From: Magnetovibrio sp.
GTDB lineage: Bacteria > Pseudomonadota > Alphaproteobacteria > Rhodospirillales > Magnetovibrionaceae
Length of the DNA: 7,979 bases
Assembly: GCA_016763255.1 (NCBI GenBank)
Contig: JAESUA010000280.1
Location: forward strand, 1-7,979
Direction of reading: 5' to 3'
The position numbers were made by a program, and so were the translations under genes. Position 1 is the first letter of the stretch, and each line of letters starts with the position of its first letter. Under the pieces are notes generated by a model that saw only the letters and a list, made by a program, of their open reading frames with translations, was not told the origin of the DNA and did not search any database. Of this stretch, positions 1-6,802 are shown piece by piece.

Positions 1-28
1 ATTGGGGGCGGACGGGCCGGAGTTGGTC

Positions 29-1645
29 TTAGTTTTTGGTGATTTCGGAAATCACTGTGTAGTTATCGGCACGCGGCGTGTAAGCGACGCCTTTTTTGGC
101 GGCCCAAAAATTCATCTGGTAATGCACCGGGATCACACCGTACAGCTCACCAATGGCGCGTTCTGCGGCCTTGGCGATTTTCTTGGAACGCGATGCTTCA
201 TTCACATCCCCCATGGCGTCTTCCAACAAAGCATCCATTTTTGCATCCGAAAAACGGCCACGGTTGGAGGTACCCTGACCGGCGTCTTTGTTGTAGCTGT
301 GCAGCAGTGACATGATGGTCGAGCCCTGCTCGCCGGTGGACGAACCCCAACCGAGTAACATGAACGAATATTTTAAGGCCGAAGCGTTCTTGAAATAGGT
401 CGACTTGGGTTCGGTCTTGACCGACATTTCGATGCCGATGCGGGTGAGCAATTGGGCGATGGTCTGGGCGATTTGTTCGTCATTCACATAACGATCATTG
501 GGCGCCTGGATGGTCATCTTAAAACCATTGGGATAACCCGCCTCAGCCATCAACTTGATCGCGCCTTTTGGATCATAAGCCATCGGTTTAAGTTTGTCTG
601 AAACCCCGGAAAATCCCTGGGGCAACATTTGTGAAGCCGGTGCGGCGGCACCATCCATGATGCGATCAACAATGCCTGCGCGGTTGATGGCCATGGAAAT
701 AGCCTTGCGCACCCGCACGTCACGCAGTGGGTTTTTGATCGGTGAGCCACCCTTGGCGGTGATGCCTGGGGTGTATTCACGATCCGAATCCATATGCAGA
801 TAGATAGCCAAGTTAGACGGCTGCTGGAACAAAACAAACTTTGCGTCGGCTTTGACGTTTTTCAGATCTGCGGTTGGCACGGCGTCGATGATGTCGACAT
901 CGCCGGACTGCAGCGCGGCCAAGCGCGCGGCATCATTTTTTAACGGCCGCACTTCGACGTCGCTATACGCCGGTGCGCCACCCCAATACGAAGCGTTGCC
1001 GGAAAGCTTCATGGTTTCGCCGGGTTTCCACGATACCAAAGAATAAGGTCCGGTGCCGATGGCCAGTTTTCCGGAATTAAAGTGCGAGCTGTCGATGGAA
1101 AAGACGTCTTTGGCAATGGTCGGATTGGCAGCGTAATAGTCTTCGACAGTTTCCTTGGAAATGATCGACACCTGGGCCAAATTATTGGGTGTCAGGGGCT
1201 GACGGCCCTTGGTTTTGATGCGCAAGGTGTAATCGTCCACCGCTTCGATGGATTCAAACGTTTTGCCAAACTTGGTGAATGCCGAGGGGCTGTTGGGCAC
1301 GTTGGGGAAGCGCTTGTAGGTGAACACCACGTCGGCGGCGGTAAAGGACGTTCCGTCATGGAACGTCACACCCTTACGCAACTTGATATCCCAGGTGGTG
1401 TCATCGGTGGCTTTCCACGATAGCGCCAATCCCGGCTGCAACTGCATCTGCGCATCCATGTGGATCAAACGGTCATAGATGTTGCGCGCGGCCGAGTTGT
1501 TGGGGCCTAAGTTATGATAGTGCGGATCGACCGAGCTGGGCTCAGACGAAACACCGACGGTCAAATCAACCGCAAAGGCCGCGGTGCTGGCCAGCATCAG
1601 TGCCGTGATGGCAACGCCTGCTTTGATGGATGAATGGAAATTCAT
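29..1645 (-). CDS. ABC importer periplasmic substrate-binding protein, family 5 (peptide/opine/nickel type)
   Basis: This is a periplasmic receptor that would capture a small solute (oligopeptide, opine, glycoside or similar) and deliver it to an ABC permease. Residues 1-25 form a Sec signal peptide: a short basic N-region, a hydrophobic core and an Ala-Phe-Ala cleavage site before Val26. There is no lipobox Cys, so the mature protein should be soluble. Family-5 hallmarks are present: the block around 89-112 (LRKGVTFHDG then FTAADVVFTYKR), AIGTGPYSLVSWKPG at 195-209, and the ALQSGDVDII region at 244-253. The 538-residue length is normal. The start is secure: the minus-strand GGGAGG (1651-1656) lies 5 bases before the ATG. 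It follows the hydrolase gene by 51 bases in the same direction, so the two are probably co-transcribed. Permease genes would be expected beyond position 1. The ligand cannot be told from sequence. Confidence 0.93.
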   Translation of the reverse strand: MNFHSSIKAGVAITALMLASTAAFAVDLTVGVSSEPSSVDPHYHNLGPNNSAARNIYDRLIHMDAQMQLQPGLALSWKATDDTTWDIKLRKGVTFHDGTSFTAADVVFTYKRFPNVPNSPSAFTKFGKTFESIEAVDDYTLRIKTKGRQPLTPNNLAQVSIISKETVEDYYAANPTIAKDVFSIDSSHFNSGKLAIGTGPYSLVSWKPGETMKLSGNASYWGGAPAYSDVEVRPLKNDAARLAALQSGDVDIIDAVPTADLKNVKADAKFVLFQQPSNLAIYLHMDSDREYTPGITAKGGSPIKNPLRDVRVRKAISMAINRAGIVDRIMDGAAAPASQMLPQGFSGVSDKLKPMAYDPKGAIKLMAEAGYPNGFKMTIQAPNDRYVNDEQIAQTIAQLLTRIGIEMSVKTEPKSTYFKNASALKYSFMLLGWGSSTGEQGSTIMSLLHSYNKDAGQGTSNRGRFSDAKMDALLEDAMGDVNEASRSKKIAKAAERAIGELYGVIPVHYQMNFWAAKKGVAYTPRADNYTVISEITKN

Positions 1646-1691
1646 GTTAACCTCCCTTGGGCTTTTATACGTGTAGGCCGGAATGGCTCGC

Positions 1692-1711
1692 CTGTCCTAG
1701 TTTTTGGACAG
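1692..1711 (-). other. stem-loop at the hydrolase stop, between hydrolase and binding-protein genes
   Basis: CTGTCC (1692-1697) and GGACAG (1706-1711) form a perfect 6-bp stem with an 8-base loop that includes the hydrolase TAG stop. No U-run follows in the minus-strand transcript, so this is not a classical terminator. An intercistronic hairpin protecting or processing the mRNA upstream of the highly expressed binding-protein gene is possible. Confidence 0.3.
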
Positions 1712-2470
1712 AAAATAATCCCGCCAATATTTCAAAAACTGAAGAATGTCGTGGCGGGCCTCGGGGTGGTCAAGTACCCGGTGCCCCGCACTTGGGTAAA
1801 TGATGACTTTGGCGCGCTTGAAGGCCTGCAAGGCCGCACTGCCATGTCCGGCGACGCCGTAAGGTTTACCCAATTCGGCGTGGGGGCCGAAAAATTCATC
1901 GTGATATCCATTAAGGTTCAAAACCGGTGTTTCATCTGGATCACCGGCGATATCGACCTTGTCAATGTAGTAGCTGGGCTCACAATTCCACGCCAACACC
2001 ATGCGCGCGGTGATGCCGTCGCCGTGCCATGTCGCGGCCGCCACGGCCCCTTCGGACAAGCCCGCCAGCACCACAAAACGCCGATCGATGCAGTCAAATT
2101 CGGCAATCTTGTCCATCACATGGCTGACCTCTTCACGGCGCAGCTTGTGCACCAGATCATAGATTGAAGGGTCGGCCGGGGAAACATAGGAGGGGCGATC
2201 AATTTGTGCGTGGGTATTGGGCGCGATCAAGATGAAGCCCAGCTCCTCGACGATCCAATCGGCCATCATTTGTTCTTGGCCGCGGGGATTTGATCCGGGC
2301 AAAAAAATCATCAACGGGGCTTTTTTGCCGGAAGCACAGACTTCGCCAAGGCGCTTTTCCACCTGACCAAGAACGCCGCGCACCGGCTCGCCGCCACAAA
2401 GGCTGGACGGCAGCGCCACAAAAGCCTGATGATAAACAATATCAACCGACATCGATGTATTGCCCCCCAT
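1697..2470 (-). CDS. alpha/beta hydrolase, dienelactone-hydrolase-like
   Basis: A predicted cytoplasmic serine hydrolase of about 257 residues. The alpha/beta-hydrolase landmarks are visible in order: strand plus oxyanion region MIFLPGSNPRG (54-64), nucleophile elbow GLSEG with Ser139, acid residue in NGYHDEFFG (Asp191), and catalytic His230 in SAGHRVLDHPEARH. The triad is therefore intact, and the final region DILQFLKYWRDYF is a typical C-terminal helix. The substrate is unknown. Its position ahead of the substrate-binding protein gene suggests it acts on the imported solute, for example an ester, lactone or amide bond; this is inference. The start is uncertain. ATG 2470 has no good Shine-Dalgarno. 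ATG 2452 (Met7) has a GGGGGG run about 10 bases upstream. A well-initiated short frame begins at 2504 and would join this gene if one G of that run were absent. Confidence 0.88.
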   Translation of the reverse strand: MGGNTSMSVDIVYHQAFVALPSSLCGGEPVRGVLGQVEKRLGEVCASGKKAPLMIFLPGSNPRGQEQMMADWIVEELGFILIAPNTHAQIDRPSYVSPADPSIYDLVHKLRREEVSHVMDKIAEFDCIDRRFVVLAGLSEGAVAAATWHGDGITARMVLAWNCEPSYYIDKVDIAGDPDETPVLNLNGYHDEFFGPHAELGKPYGVAGHGSAALQAFKRAKVIIYPSAGHRVLDHPEARHDILQFLKYWRDYFLSKN

Positions 2471-2504
2471 GGTGAACGGCCATGGCAGTATTTTTACGGT
2501 TCAT
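2442..2504 (-). other. 20-codon upstream reading frame overlapping the hydrolase start
   Basis: On the minus strand an ATG at 2504 is preceded by a strong GGGAGG (2512-2517) at 7-base spacing. It opens a frame reading MNRKNTAMAVHHGGQYIDVG and stops at 2442-2444, just downstream of the candidate hydrolase Met at 2452. It is either a small leader peptide coupled to the hydrolase by reinitiation, or the real N-terminus of the hydrolase displaced by one base in the GGGGGG run (2462-2467). Deleting one G would give HHGGNTSMSV and continue in the hydrolase frame. I cannot decide between them. Confidence 0.4.
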
Positions 2505-2533
2505 GGCTTTGCCTCCCAATCATTCAAGTGAGG

Positions 2534-2578
2534 GCATGGTATTTTACAATTTCGTATATGTGTGAATAATAACCATGC
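2534..2578. promoter_or_regulatory. candidate LysR operator: inverted repeat GCATGGT / ACCATGC
   Basis: GCATGGT (2534-2540) and its exact complement ACCATGC (2572-2578) are separated by 31 AT-rich bases, with the arm centres 38 bp apart. The element lies between the divergent LysR gene and hydrolase/binding-protein genes, where LysR-type regulators usually bind to control themselves and their target operon. The arms bracket the candidate LysR promoter. No perfect T-N11-A dyad was found, so assignment as the LysR site is an inference. Confidence 0.4.
2543..2570 (+). promoter_or_regulatory. candidate sigma-70 promoter of the LysR gene
   Basis: TTTACA (2543-2548) and AATAAT (2565-2570) are each one mismatch from the -35 and -10 consensus and are 16 bases apart. 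Transcription would begin near 2577, about 30 bases before the LysR ATG. The promoter sits inside the GCATGGT/ACCATGC inverted repeat, which would suit autoregulation. On the other strand, TTGCAT (2575-2580) and TATACG offer only a weak candidate for the hydrolase operon. Confidence 0.4.
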
Positions 2579-2608
2579 AATAGTGATATGGATTAATACG
2601 GAGGTGGT

Positions 2609-3571
2609 ATGAACCAGGGACCCACATTGAAGACGCAGGCGGCTCAAGGCAACATTGACTGGACGCTCAAAGAAATGCGCGCGCTGCATCATGTGGTGCA
2701 ATTGGGTACGGTGACGGCGGCGGCAACCCGTATGGGGCTTTCACAGCCCGCGGTCAGCCGCTTGTTGTCTGGCCTGGAAAGCAAACTTGCCCAGCCGTTG
2801 TTTGAACGTCAGGGCCGGACCTTGGCACCAACCCGTTCGGCCTTGGATTTTTATGAAGCTTCGATACGGGTGTTCGAGGCCATCGAAAACATGCGCAGCA
2901 ACCCCGTCGTTTTGCACAATGTCGAGCAGTTGCGGATCGCGGTGCCGCCTACCTTTGCCCAGGGTTTTATCCAAGATGCGGTGGCGCTGTTTATGCAAAC
3001 CAATACCAACGTAACGGTGCAAATCGATGTGCGATCATCGCCGGCCATTTTTGAAGTGATCACGGAAGGGGCGATTGATTTGGGCATCACCGATGCCACC
3101 ATCCGTCATGAAGCGGTACGCGATACGCCGTTTCGCCGCTCGACGACGGCGTGTTTTATGCGCAAAGACCATCCGTTCGCAAAGATGGATGAGGTCAATT
3201 TTGAGGCCGTCAAAGAGATTGACATCGTCGGCCTGTCGCAACGCCATGGCACGCGCAACCACGTGGACCGACTGTTGGCCAAATCAGAGGTGCACGCCCG
3301 CATGGTGATCGAAACATCGACGGCGGCATCGGCGGTGTCGTTTGTCCAAAGCACCGGTGCGGTGACGTTCCTCAGTCCTTTTCCGGTGGCCAGCAATTTG
3401 CCGCCAGATGTGACTTTTCGTCCGTTGCAAGCGGGCCTTAAACACACCACCCGCTTTATTCATTCTGCACGCATCGGCTTAAAGCCAGTTGCGCGACGGT
3501 TTATGAGGGCGGTTACCACGGTGTCTGAAGGCCATAACAACTGGTCGTCTATTGGCGATTATACAGCCTAA
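2609..3571 (+). CDS. LysR-type transcriptional regulator
   Basis: A 320-residue DNA-binding regulator. The N-terminal winged helix-turn-helix covers about residues 18-77, with the family pattern GTVTAAATRMGLSQPAVSRL followed by SGLESKLAQPLFER. A linker helix follows (about 78-100). The co-inducer-binding domain has the type-2 periplasmic-binding fold from about 108, starting with LRIAVPPTFAQGF and including GAIDLGITDA. The length is typical of the family. The ATG is supported by GGAGG at 2600-2604, spaced 4 bases. An extension of about 18 residues precedes the helix-turn-helix, slightly longer than usual. The gene is divergent from the hydrolase and substrate-binding protein genes, so it most likely controls that operon in response to the imported solute or a breakdown product; this is inference. 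It converges tail to tail with the adaptor gene, leaving only 10 bases between stop codons. Confidence 0.93.
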   Translation: MNQGPTLKTQAAQGNIDWTLKEMRALHHVVQLGTVTAAATRMGLSQPAVSRLLSGLESKLAQPLFERQGRTLAPTRSALDFYEASIRVFEAIENMRSNPVVLHNVEQLRIAVPPTFAQGFIQDAVALFMQTNTNVTVQIDVRSSPAIFEVITEGAIDLGITDATIRHEAVRDTPFRRSTTACFMRKDHPFAKMDEVNFEAVKEIDIVGLSQRHGTRNHVDRLLAKSEVHARMVIETSTAASAVSFVQSTGAVTFLSPFPVASNLPPDVTFRPLQAGLKHTTRFIHSARIGLKPVARRFMRAVTTVSEGHNNWSSIGDYTA

Positions 3572-3581
3572 TGAAGGCGCT

Positions 3582-4865
3582 TCACTTTTCGCGAAAAGTA
3601 CGCCCCAGGCCTTCGATCAAGGGGGCGGCAAGATAGCTTGCTAAGGTTCGGTTGCCGGTCAAAATGACGGCATCCGCCGGCATTCCGGCGACCAGGCGTC
3701 CACGTAGCTGTTGGGGTAGGGACTGAGAGGAAATGCGGATTTCAACATCGAAGGCACTGTCACCGGTGCGGCGGTCTTGGGTGACGTCGTTGGAGATATG
3801 GGTGACACGGCCATGAATGGGGGGGATGCGGCGCATATTAAAAGCGCCGAGCCGCACCTGGGCGCTTTGACCGATCACGACACCGTCAATGTCGCTTGGG
3901 TTGATGCGGGCGATCACCACCAGTGGGGCATCTTGGGGAATGATGTCCATCAAGCTTTCACCGGGCTTGATGACATTGCCCAATACGTTGACTTGCAGCG
4001 CATGAACGGTGCCTGAAACGGGGGCGCGGATGTCGGCGCGGCGGATCACATCCGAAGCTGAAAAATGTTTTTGCTTGAGTTCATTAAGGTGAAGCCGCGC
4101 GGTTTTTAAATCTTGTCGGGCGGCCCCCATCATCGCACTTTTGCGGTCATCAAGGTCGAGCGATATTTCCTCAATGCGCTGGGCGGCACGGGCCTTGTCG
4201 GCAAGAAAACGGCCCAGTGTCCCATTGAGTTTGGCGATGCGATCATCGATGTCTAACATGCGGGGCTTGGGGATGTAGCCGCGTTCAAACACCGGGTTTA
4301 AGTTTTTGCGCTGGGCTTTGACCGCTTGTAAACGCTGCCGTGTTGCTTTTGTTTCGGCACCAATACCGTCGATTTCGGCATTGATTTGGTCGATGCGCCG
4401 GGCCGCCGTTTGGCTGGCTATGACCATGCGGGCACGGTTGGTGTTAAAGACCGCCTGCTGCGCCTGCGCTTCATCGGGGGCGATGCCATCAAGATTGATT
4501 GTGATTTGCAGGGTGGCCTCCGCCATCAATCTTCTGATTTCGGCTTCGGTGGCGCTGTATTGTGCGTCTAAGATTCTCAGCTCGGCCCCAGCCTTGGCCG
4601 TTTCCAGACGAATGAGAATATCCCCGGCCATAACCAACTGCCCATCGACAACGCGAATTTCGGCGACGATGCCGCCTTCTAAATGCTCGACCGATTTGCG
4701 TGCCCCGTGCGGCGCGATGACGCCTTTGGCGGTGGCGGCGCTTTCCAGTGGGGCGAGGGACGCCCAACCGGTAAAGGCGAGCAACATGGTTGCGGTCAAT
4801 AAATTCCCAAAAGGATGATCGGCAGGGTTGATGGTTTGCTCATGGCTATGGTTTCCATTGCTCAC
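3582..4865 (-). CDS. HlyD-family type I secretion periplasmic adaptor
   Basis: This is the membrane-fusion component that would link an inner-membrane ABC exporter to an outer-membrane TolC-like channel. At 427 residues it has the PrtE/HlyD-type length. In order it shows a short cytoplasmic tail, one membrane helix (about 21-40), a first lipoyl/barrel-sandwich half with the diagnostic VEHLEGGIVAEI (59-70) and VDGQLVMAGDILIRLE, a long coiled-coil hairpin (about 95-270), a second half starting IRAPVSGTV (279-287), a beta-barrel with GLY/PRO-rich strands, and the family-typical end GMPADAVIL then RTLASYLAAPL. The gene starts with GTG overlapping the upstream TGA by four bases (4862-4865) and has no clear Shine-Dalgarno, implying translational coupling to the ABC gene. 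All domains look intact, in contrast to its degenerate ABC partner. Confidence 0.93.
   Translation of the reverse strand: MSNGNHSHEQTINPADHPFGNLLTATMLLAFTGWASLAPLESAATAKGVIAPHGARKSVEHLEGGIVAEIRVVDGQLVMAGDILIRLETAKAGAELRILDAQYSATEAEIRRLMAEATLQITINLDGIAPDEAQAQQAVFNTNRARMVIASQTAARRIDQINAEIDGIGAETKATRQRLQAVKAQRKNLNPVFERGYIPKPRMLDIDDRIAKLNGTLGRFLADKARAAQRIEEISLDLDDRKSAMMGAARQDLKTARLHLNELKQKHFSASDVIRRADIRAPVSGTVHALQVNVLGNVIKPGESLMDIIPQDAPLVVIARINPSDIDGVVIGQSAQVRLGAFNMRRIPPIHGRVTHISNDVTQDRRTGDSAFDVEIRISSQSLPQQLRGRLVAGMPADAVILTGNRTLASYLAAPLIEGLGRTFREK
3584..3599. other. 16-bp perfect palindrome at the convergent gene ends
   Basis: ACTTTTCGCGAAAAGT reads identically on both strands and overlaps the last codons of the adaptor gene, 13 bases past the LysR stop. 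Outside it, GGCG (3576-3579) and CGCC (3601-3604) add a weak outer pairing. No T-run follows on either strand, so it is not a convincing intrinsic terminator, although it is placed where a bidirectional terminator would be expected. Confidence 0.3.
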
Positions 4866-6466
4866 TGGGCGGCATTTGATAGGGAACGGGTGTTGGGATC
4901 GCGCGAAAAGGGCTGAAGTTTTCCGTCATTCAAGACATAGGTCTGGTCGGCACGATCCGATGGTGTTTGCAGCCGGGTCAAAACCACCACCACGGTTGAA
5001 TCTTGGGTTAACGATTGAATGGTTCGCCACAAAAGATTTAATCCGGGGCCATCGAGATAGGCTTCGGGGCTGTCGAAAACCACCAGTGCGGGACGGTCCA
5101 AAACCGCGCGGGTGAGCATCAAGCGAAACAAAAATCCGGAAGGAATGGGCGCGACACAAGTGTCCATGAGGTGGTCATAACCAGCCGAAAGTTGGAGTAT
5201 TTCATCGTGCAAGCCGGTGAGGCGGGCGGCCTTGACGCAGTCGTCATATGAATAATCGCGATAGCCGCAAAGCAGTTCACCCACCGCGGCGATGGGCAGA
5301 TCCGGGGTGCCCCGGACCAAAGCGGTATGGGCGGCACCAGGACCACCTAAAAGGCGACCATCAACCTGAACCACACCGCGATCCAATGGGCGCTGTCCGG
5401 TGAGGATTTCCGCTAAACAGGTTTTGCCGCTGCCCGATGCGCCTAAGATTACGGTGCTCGAACCAACCGGCAGCAAGAGGTTAAGGCCCCGCAAAATAGG
5501 TGCTTTGGCGGGGGTCGGAAAATAAACCAAACCCTCAGCACGCAGTCCTTCACTTGGTGGTGTGGTCGTTGGGTCTTGCGGTGGTGGGGGTGGTAATGAT
5601 TTTAAGTTGGCGATCGCCTTGCGAAAGCGCATGAAATGCGGCCAGCCGCTGATGGCCGTTTCGACTGGCATCAGGGCGCGCAAGCCAAGGATTGAAGCGG
5701 CGATCATGGTGCCGGGAGAAATGTCACCGTTGACCACCAAAGCTGCCCCGCTGGCCAAGATGGCGAGCTGGAGTGCGGCACGCAAAAACCGACTTAGGCC
5801 GCTGACTTGGTCGCGGTGGATACCCGTAGCCTCCCAGTGATCGCGTGCCGTGTGGGCCGAACGGCTCCACCAATGCACGGCCGCGTCTTGTTGGCCAAGG
5901 TCGCGGATCGAGGATCTGTCATCCAGCAAACGGCTGTCGGGCAGGGCGTTGTTGGAAATCGGGGTGTTGGCCGCCATCAAAAAAGTCAGGCCGATTAAAG
6001 CCACAACCGCCCCACTCACCAATCCCCCTAACAGGGGGTGTAGGGCAAACAACACCACGACGTAGATCGGAACCCACACGATATCGAGCAATGCAATGGG
6101 GGCACGGCTGGTGGCGAAAAGGCGCAGTTCGGTTAATTCCTGGCCCATCAGCGAGTTTTGCATCGGTCCGCAAAGTACTTGGTTGAGGGTGGCGGCGCTG
6201 TGGTGATCTTCGACGATACGGCACCAGCGCAGCAACAACCGCGTGCGCAGGTGTTCCATGGCGGCCTGAATGCACAGCGCCCCCACGGCCAGAATACTCA
6301 ACATAACCAAGGTTTCCATGCTGCCCGAACCGAGCACCCGGTCAAACAGTTGCAGCGAATAAATCGGCAATACCAGCATCAAGAGGTGAATGATCAGGCT
6401 GAACGCTACAAGAGCGCCGACGACACCGGTGGTCTGACTGGATTGGTCTTGTATACGCACGGACAT
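4862..6466 (-). CDS. type I secretion ABC permease/ATPase (PrtD-like) with degenerate nucleotide-binding domain
   Basis: Inner-membrane exporter subunit of 534 residues. The N-terminal half is an ABC type-1 membrane domain with about six hydrophobic segments (near 14-38, 52-70, 124-142, 145-166, 229-246, 252-270) and the PrtD-type opening LPIYSLQLFDRVLGSGSMETL (33-53). It has no C39 peptidase domain. A proline-rich linker (291-304) leads to the ATPase domain. Walker A is intact (GASGSGKT, 342-349). The Q-loop Gln is missing (VRG near 384-386), the LSGGQ signature reads IPSGF (441-445), Walker B ends Asp465-Ser466 instead of Asp-Glu, and the H-loop His is Arg498. The frame is continuous and the flanking sequence aligns, so this is divergence, not a frameshift. 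I chose ATG 6466, with AGGAAAAGG 8 bases upstream and just downstream of a sigma-54 promoter. A TTG at 6541 lies upstream of that promoter and is rejected. It probably needs a catalytically competent partner encoded elsewhere. Confidence 0.9.
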   Translation of the reverse strand: MSVRIQDQSSQTTGVVGALVAFSLIIHLLMLVLPIYSLQLFDRVLGSGSMETLVMLSILAVGALCIQAAMEHLRTRLLLRWCRIVEDHHSAATLNQVLCGPMQNSLMGQELTELRLFATSRAPIALLDIVWVPIYVVVLFALHPLLGGLVSGAVVALIGLTFLMAANTPISNNALPDSRLLDDRSSIRDLGQQDAAVHWWSRSAHTARDHWEATGIHRDQVSGLSRFLRAALQLAILASGAALVVNGDISPGTMIAASILGLRALMPVETAISGWPHFMRFRKAIANLKSLPPPPPQDPTTTPPSEGLRAEGLVYFPTPAKAPILRGLNLLLPVGSSTVILGASGSGKTCLAEILTGQRPLDRGVVQVDGRLLGGPGAAHTALVRGTPDLPIAAVGELLCGYRDYSYDDCVKAARLTGLHDEILQLSAGYDHLMDTCVAPIPSGFLFRLMLTRAVLDRPALVVFDSPEAYLDGPGLNLLWRTIQSLTQDSTVVVVLTRLQTPSDRADQTYVLNDGKLQPFSRDPNTRSLSNAAQ

Positions 6467-6515
6467 GATTTGAGCCTTTTCCTGCTCCGATGAGATTGAC
6501 ACCGAGGTCACACAC

Positions 6516-6530
6516 GCAACCTGTGTGCCA
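6516..6530 (-). promoter_or_regulatory. sigma-54 promoter of the type I secretion operon
   Basis: Read on the minus strand, TGGCAC (6530-6525), ACAGG, TTGC (6519-6516) matches the -24/-12 consensus TGGCAC-N5-TTGC, with the obligatory GG-N10-GC spacing. The only departure is G in place of A/T after TTGC. Transcription should start near 6504, giving a 5' leader of about 38 bases before the ABC ATG at 6466, with its Shine-Dalgarno inside the leader. The small CACAC/GTGTG inverted repeat seen here is explained by this promoter sequence. Confidence 0.75.
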
Positions 6531-6629
6531 GCTGTATGCAAAGATCATCAGGTGCGCGCTAACGGTTTGAAATTGGGGCCAAGGTTGGGCTCGACTTGAA
6601 TTTGAATGTTCATATCAGCCTTGCGCTGG

Positions 6630-6681
6630 GTCACATTGACGAGGGCCGGTCAAATTGATGGAGGCAATGTGTCAATTTGAC
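6630..6681. promoter_or_regulatory. triple dyad enhancer, GTCA-N3-TGA(C/T) x3
   Basis: Three 11-bp dyads lie in a row: GTCACATTGAC (6630-6640), GTCAAATTGAT (6649-6659) and GTCAATTTGAC (6671-6681). Their centres are 19 and 22 bp apart, about two helical turns, placing them on one face of the DNA. Copies two and three also form an 11-bp perfect inverted repeat (6648-6658 against 6672-6682). The array lies about 90-135 bases upstream of the predicted start of the PilZ gene and about 130-170 upstream of that of the secretion operon, the usual range for sigma-54 activator binding. Two copies fit the GT-N7-AC core described for the NO-sensing activator NorR exactly and the third misses one base. 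That core is short, so the activator is not identified. Confidence 0.65.
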
Positions 6682-6742
6682 CAAGCGAACTGAATGCGCA
6701 CCAGCTCTGCGCCAAACGCCATTAATTAGAGCTGAATTTTAT

Positions 6743-6758
6743 TGGCACGCCCTTTGCT
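6743..6758 (+). promoter_or_regulatory. sigma-54 promoter of the PilZ-HlyD gene
   Basis: TGGCACGCCCTTTGCT is a full match to the -24/-12 consensus TGGCACG-N4-TTGCW, with GG at 6744-6745 and GC at 6756-6757 separated by exactly 10 bases. The predicted start is near 6769, leaving a leader of about 34 bases before the ATG at 6803. The AT-rich stretch just upstream (about 6721-6742) could aid DNA bending, but I saw no clear IHF consensus. Confidence 0.82.
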
Positions 6759-6802
6759 GAGTGTTGGGTCCATCTTCTTTTGGACTGAATGACGAGGTCG
6801 TC

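Larger units (their letters stand above)
6467..6802. other. intergenic regulatory region between divergent secretion and PilZ-HlyD genes
   Basis: This 336-base stretch encodes no convincing protein. From left to right it holds the ABC gene leader and Shine-Dalgarno, the minus-strand sigma-54 promoter, about 100 bases with no recognised signal, the three-dyad enhancer, an AT-rich segment, the plus-strand sigma-54 promoter, and the PilZ leader. In that leader GTCCA/TGGAC (6768-6772/6781-6785) could form a small hairpin. The ribosome binding site GAGG (6794-6797) lies inside the dyad GACGAGGTCGTC (6791-6802), directly before the ATG. Confidence 0.7.

Noticed and set aside
2..310. Plus-strand open frame at the left edge
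   Set aside because: It is antisense to the C-terminal part of the substrate-binding protein, and no ribosome binding site or family pattern supports it.
4306..4818. Open frame on the plus strand inside the HlyD adaptor gene
   Set aside because: It is the antisense of a well-conserved adaptor and shows no protein-family pattern of its own.
4862..6466. Degenerate ABC motifs as the result of a frameshift
   Set aside because: The frame is unbroken, and the residues around each lost motif (Walker A, the GYD region, the D-loop-like YLD, the TVVVV strand) still align in register.
6467..6541. N-terminal extension of the ABC protein from a TTG codon at 6541
   Set aside because: It lies upstream of the predicted sigma-54 transcript start (about 6504) and adds sequence unlike the family, whereas ATG 6466 has a good ribosome binding site.
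6648..6682. The 11-bp inverted repeat as a transcription terminator
   Set aside because: It lies between divergent genes with no transcript expected to end there and has no T-run. The third related copy at 6630-6640 points to a protein-binding array.
6551..6702. GGTGCGC (6551-6557) and GCGCACC (6696-6702) as an operator pair
   Set aside because: A 7-base match separated by about 140 bases in GC-rich DNA is expected by chance and does not fit the other signals.
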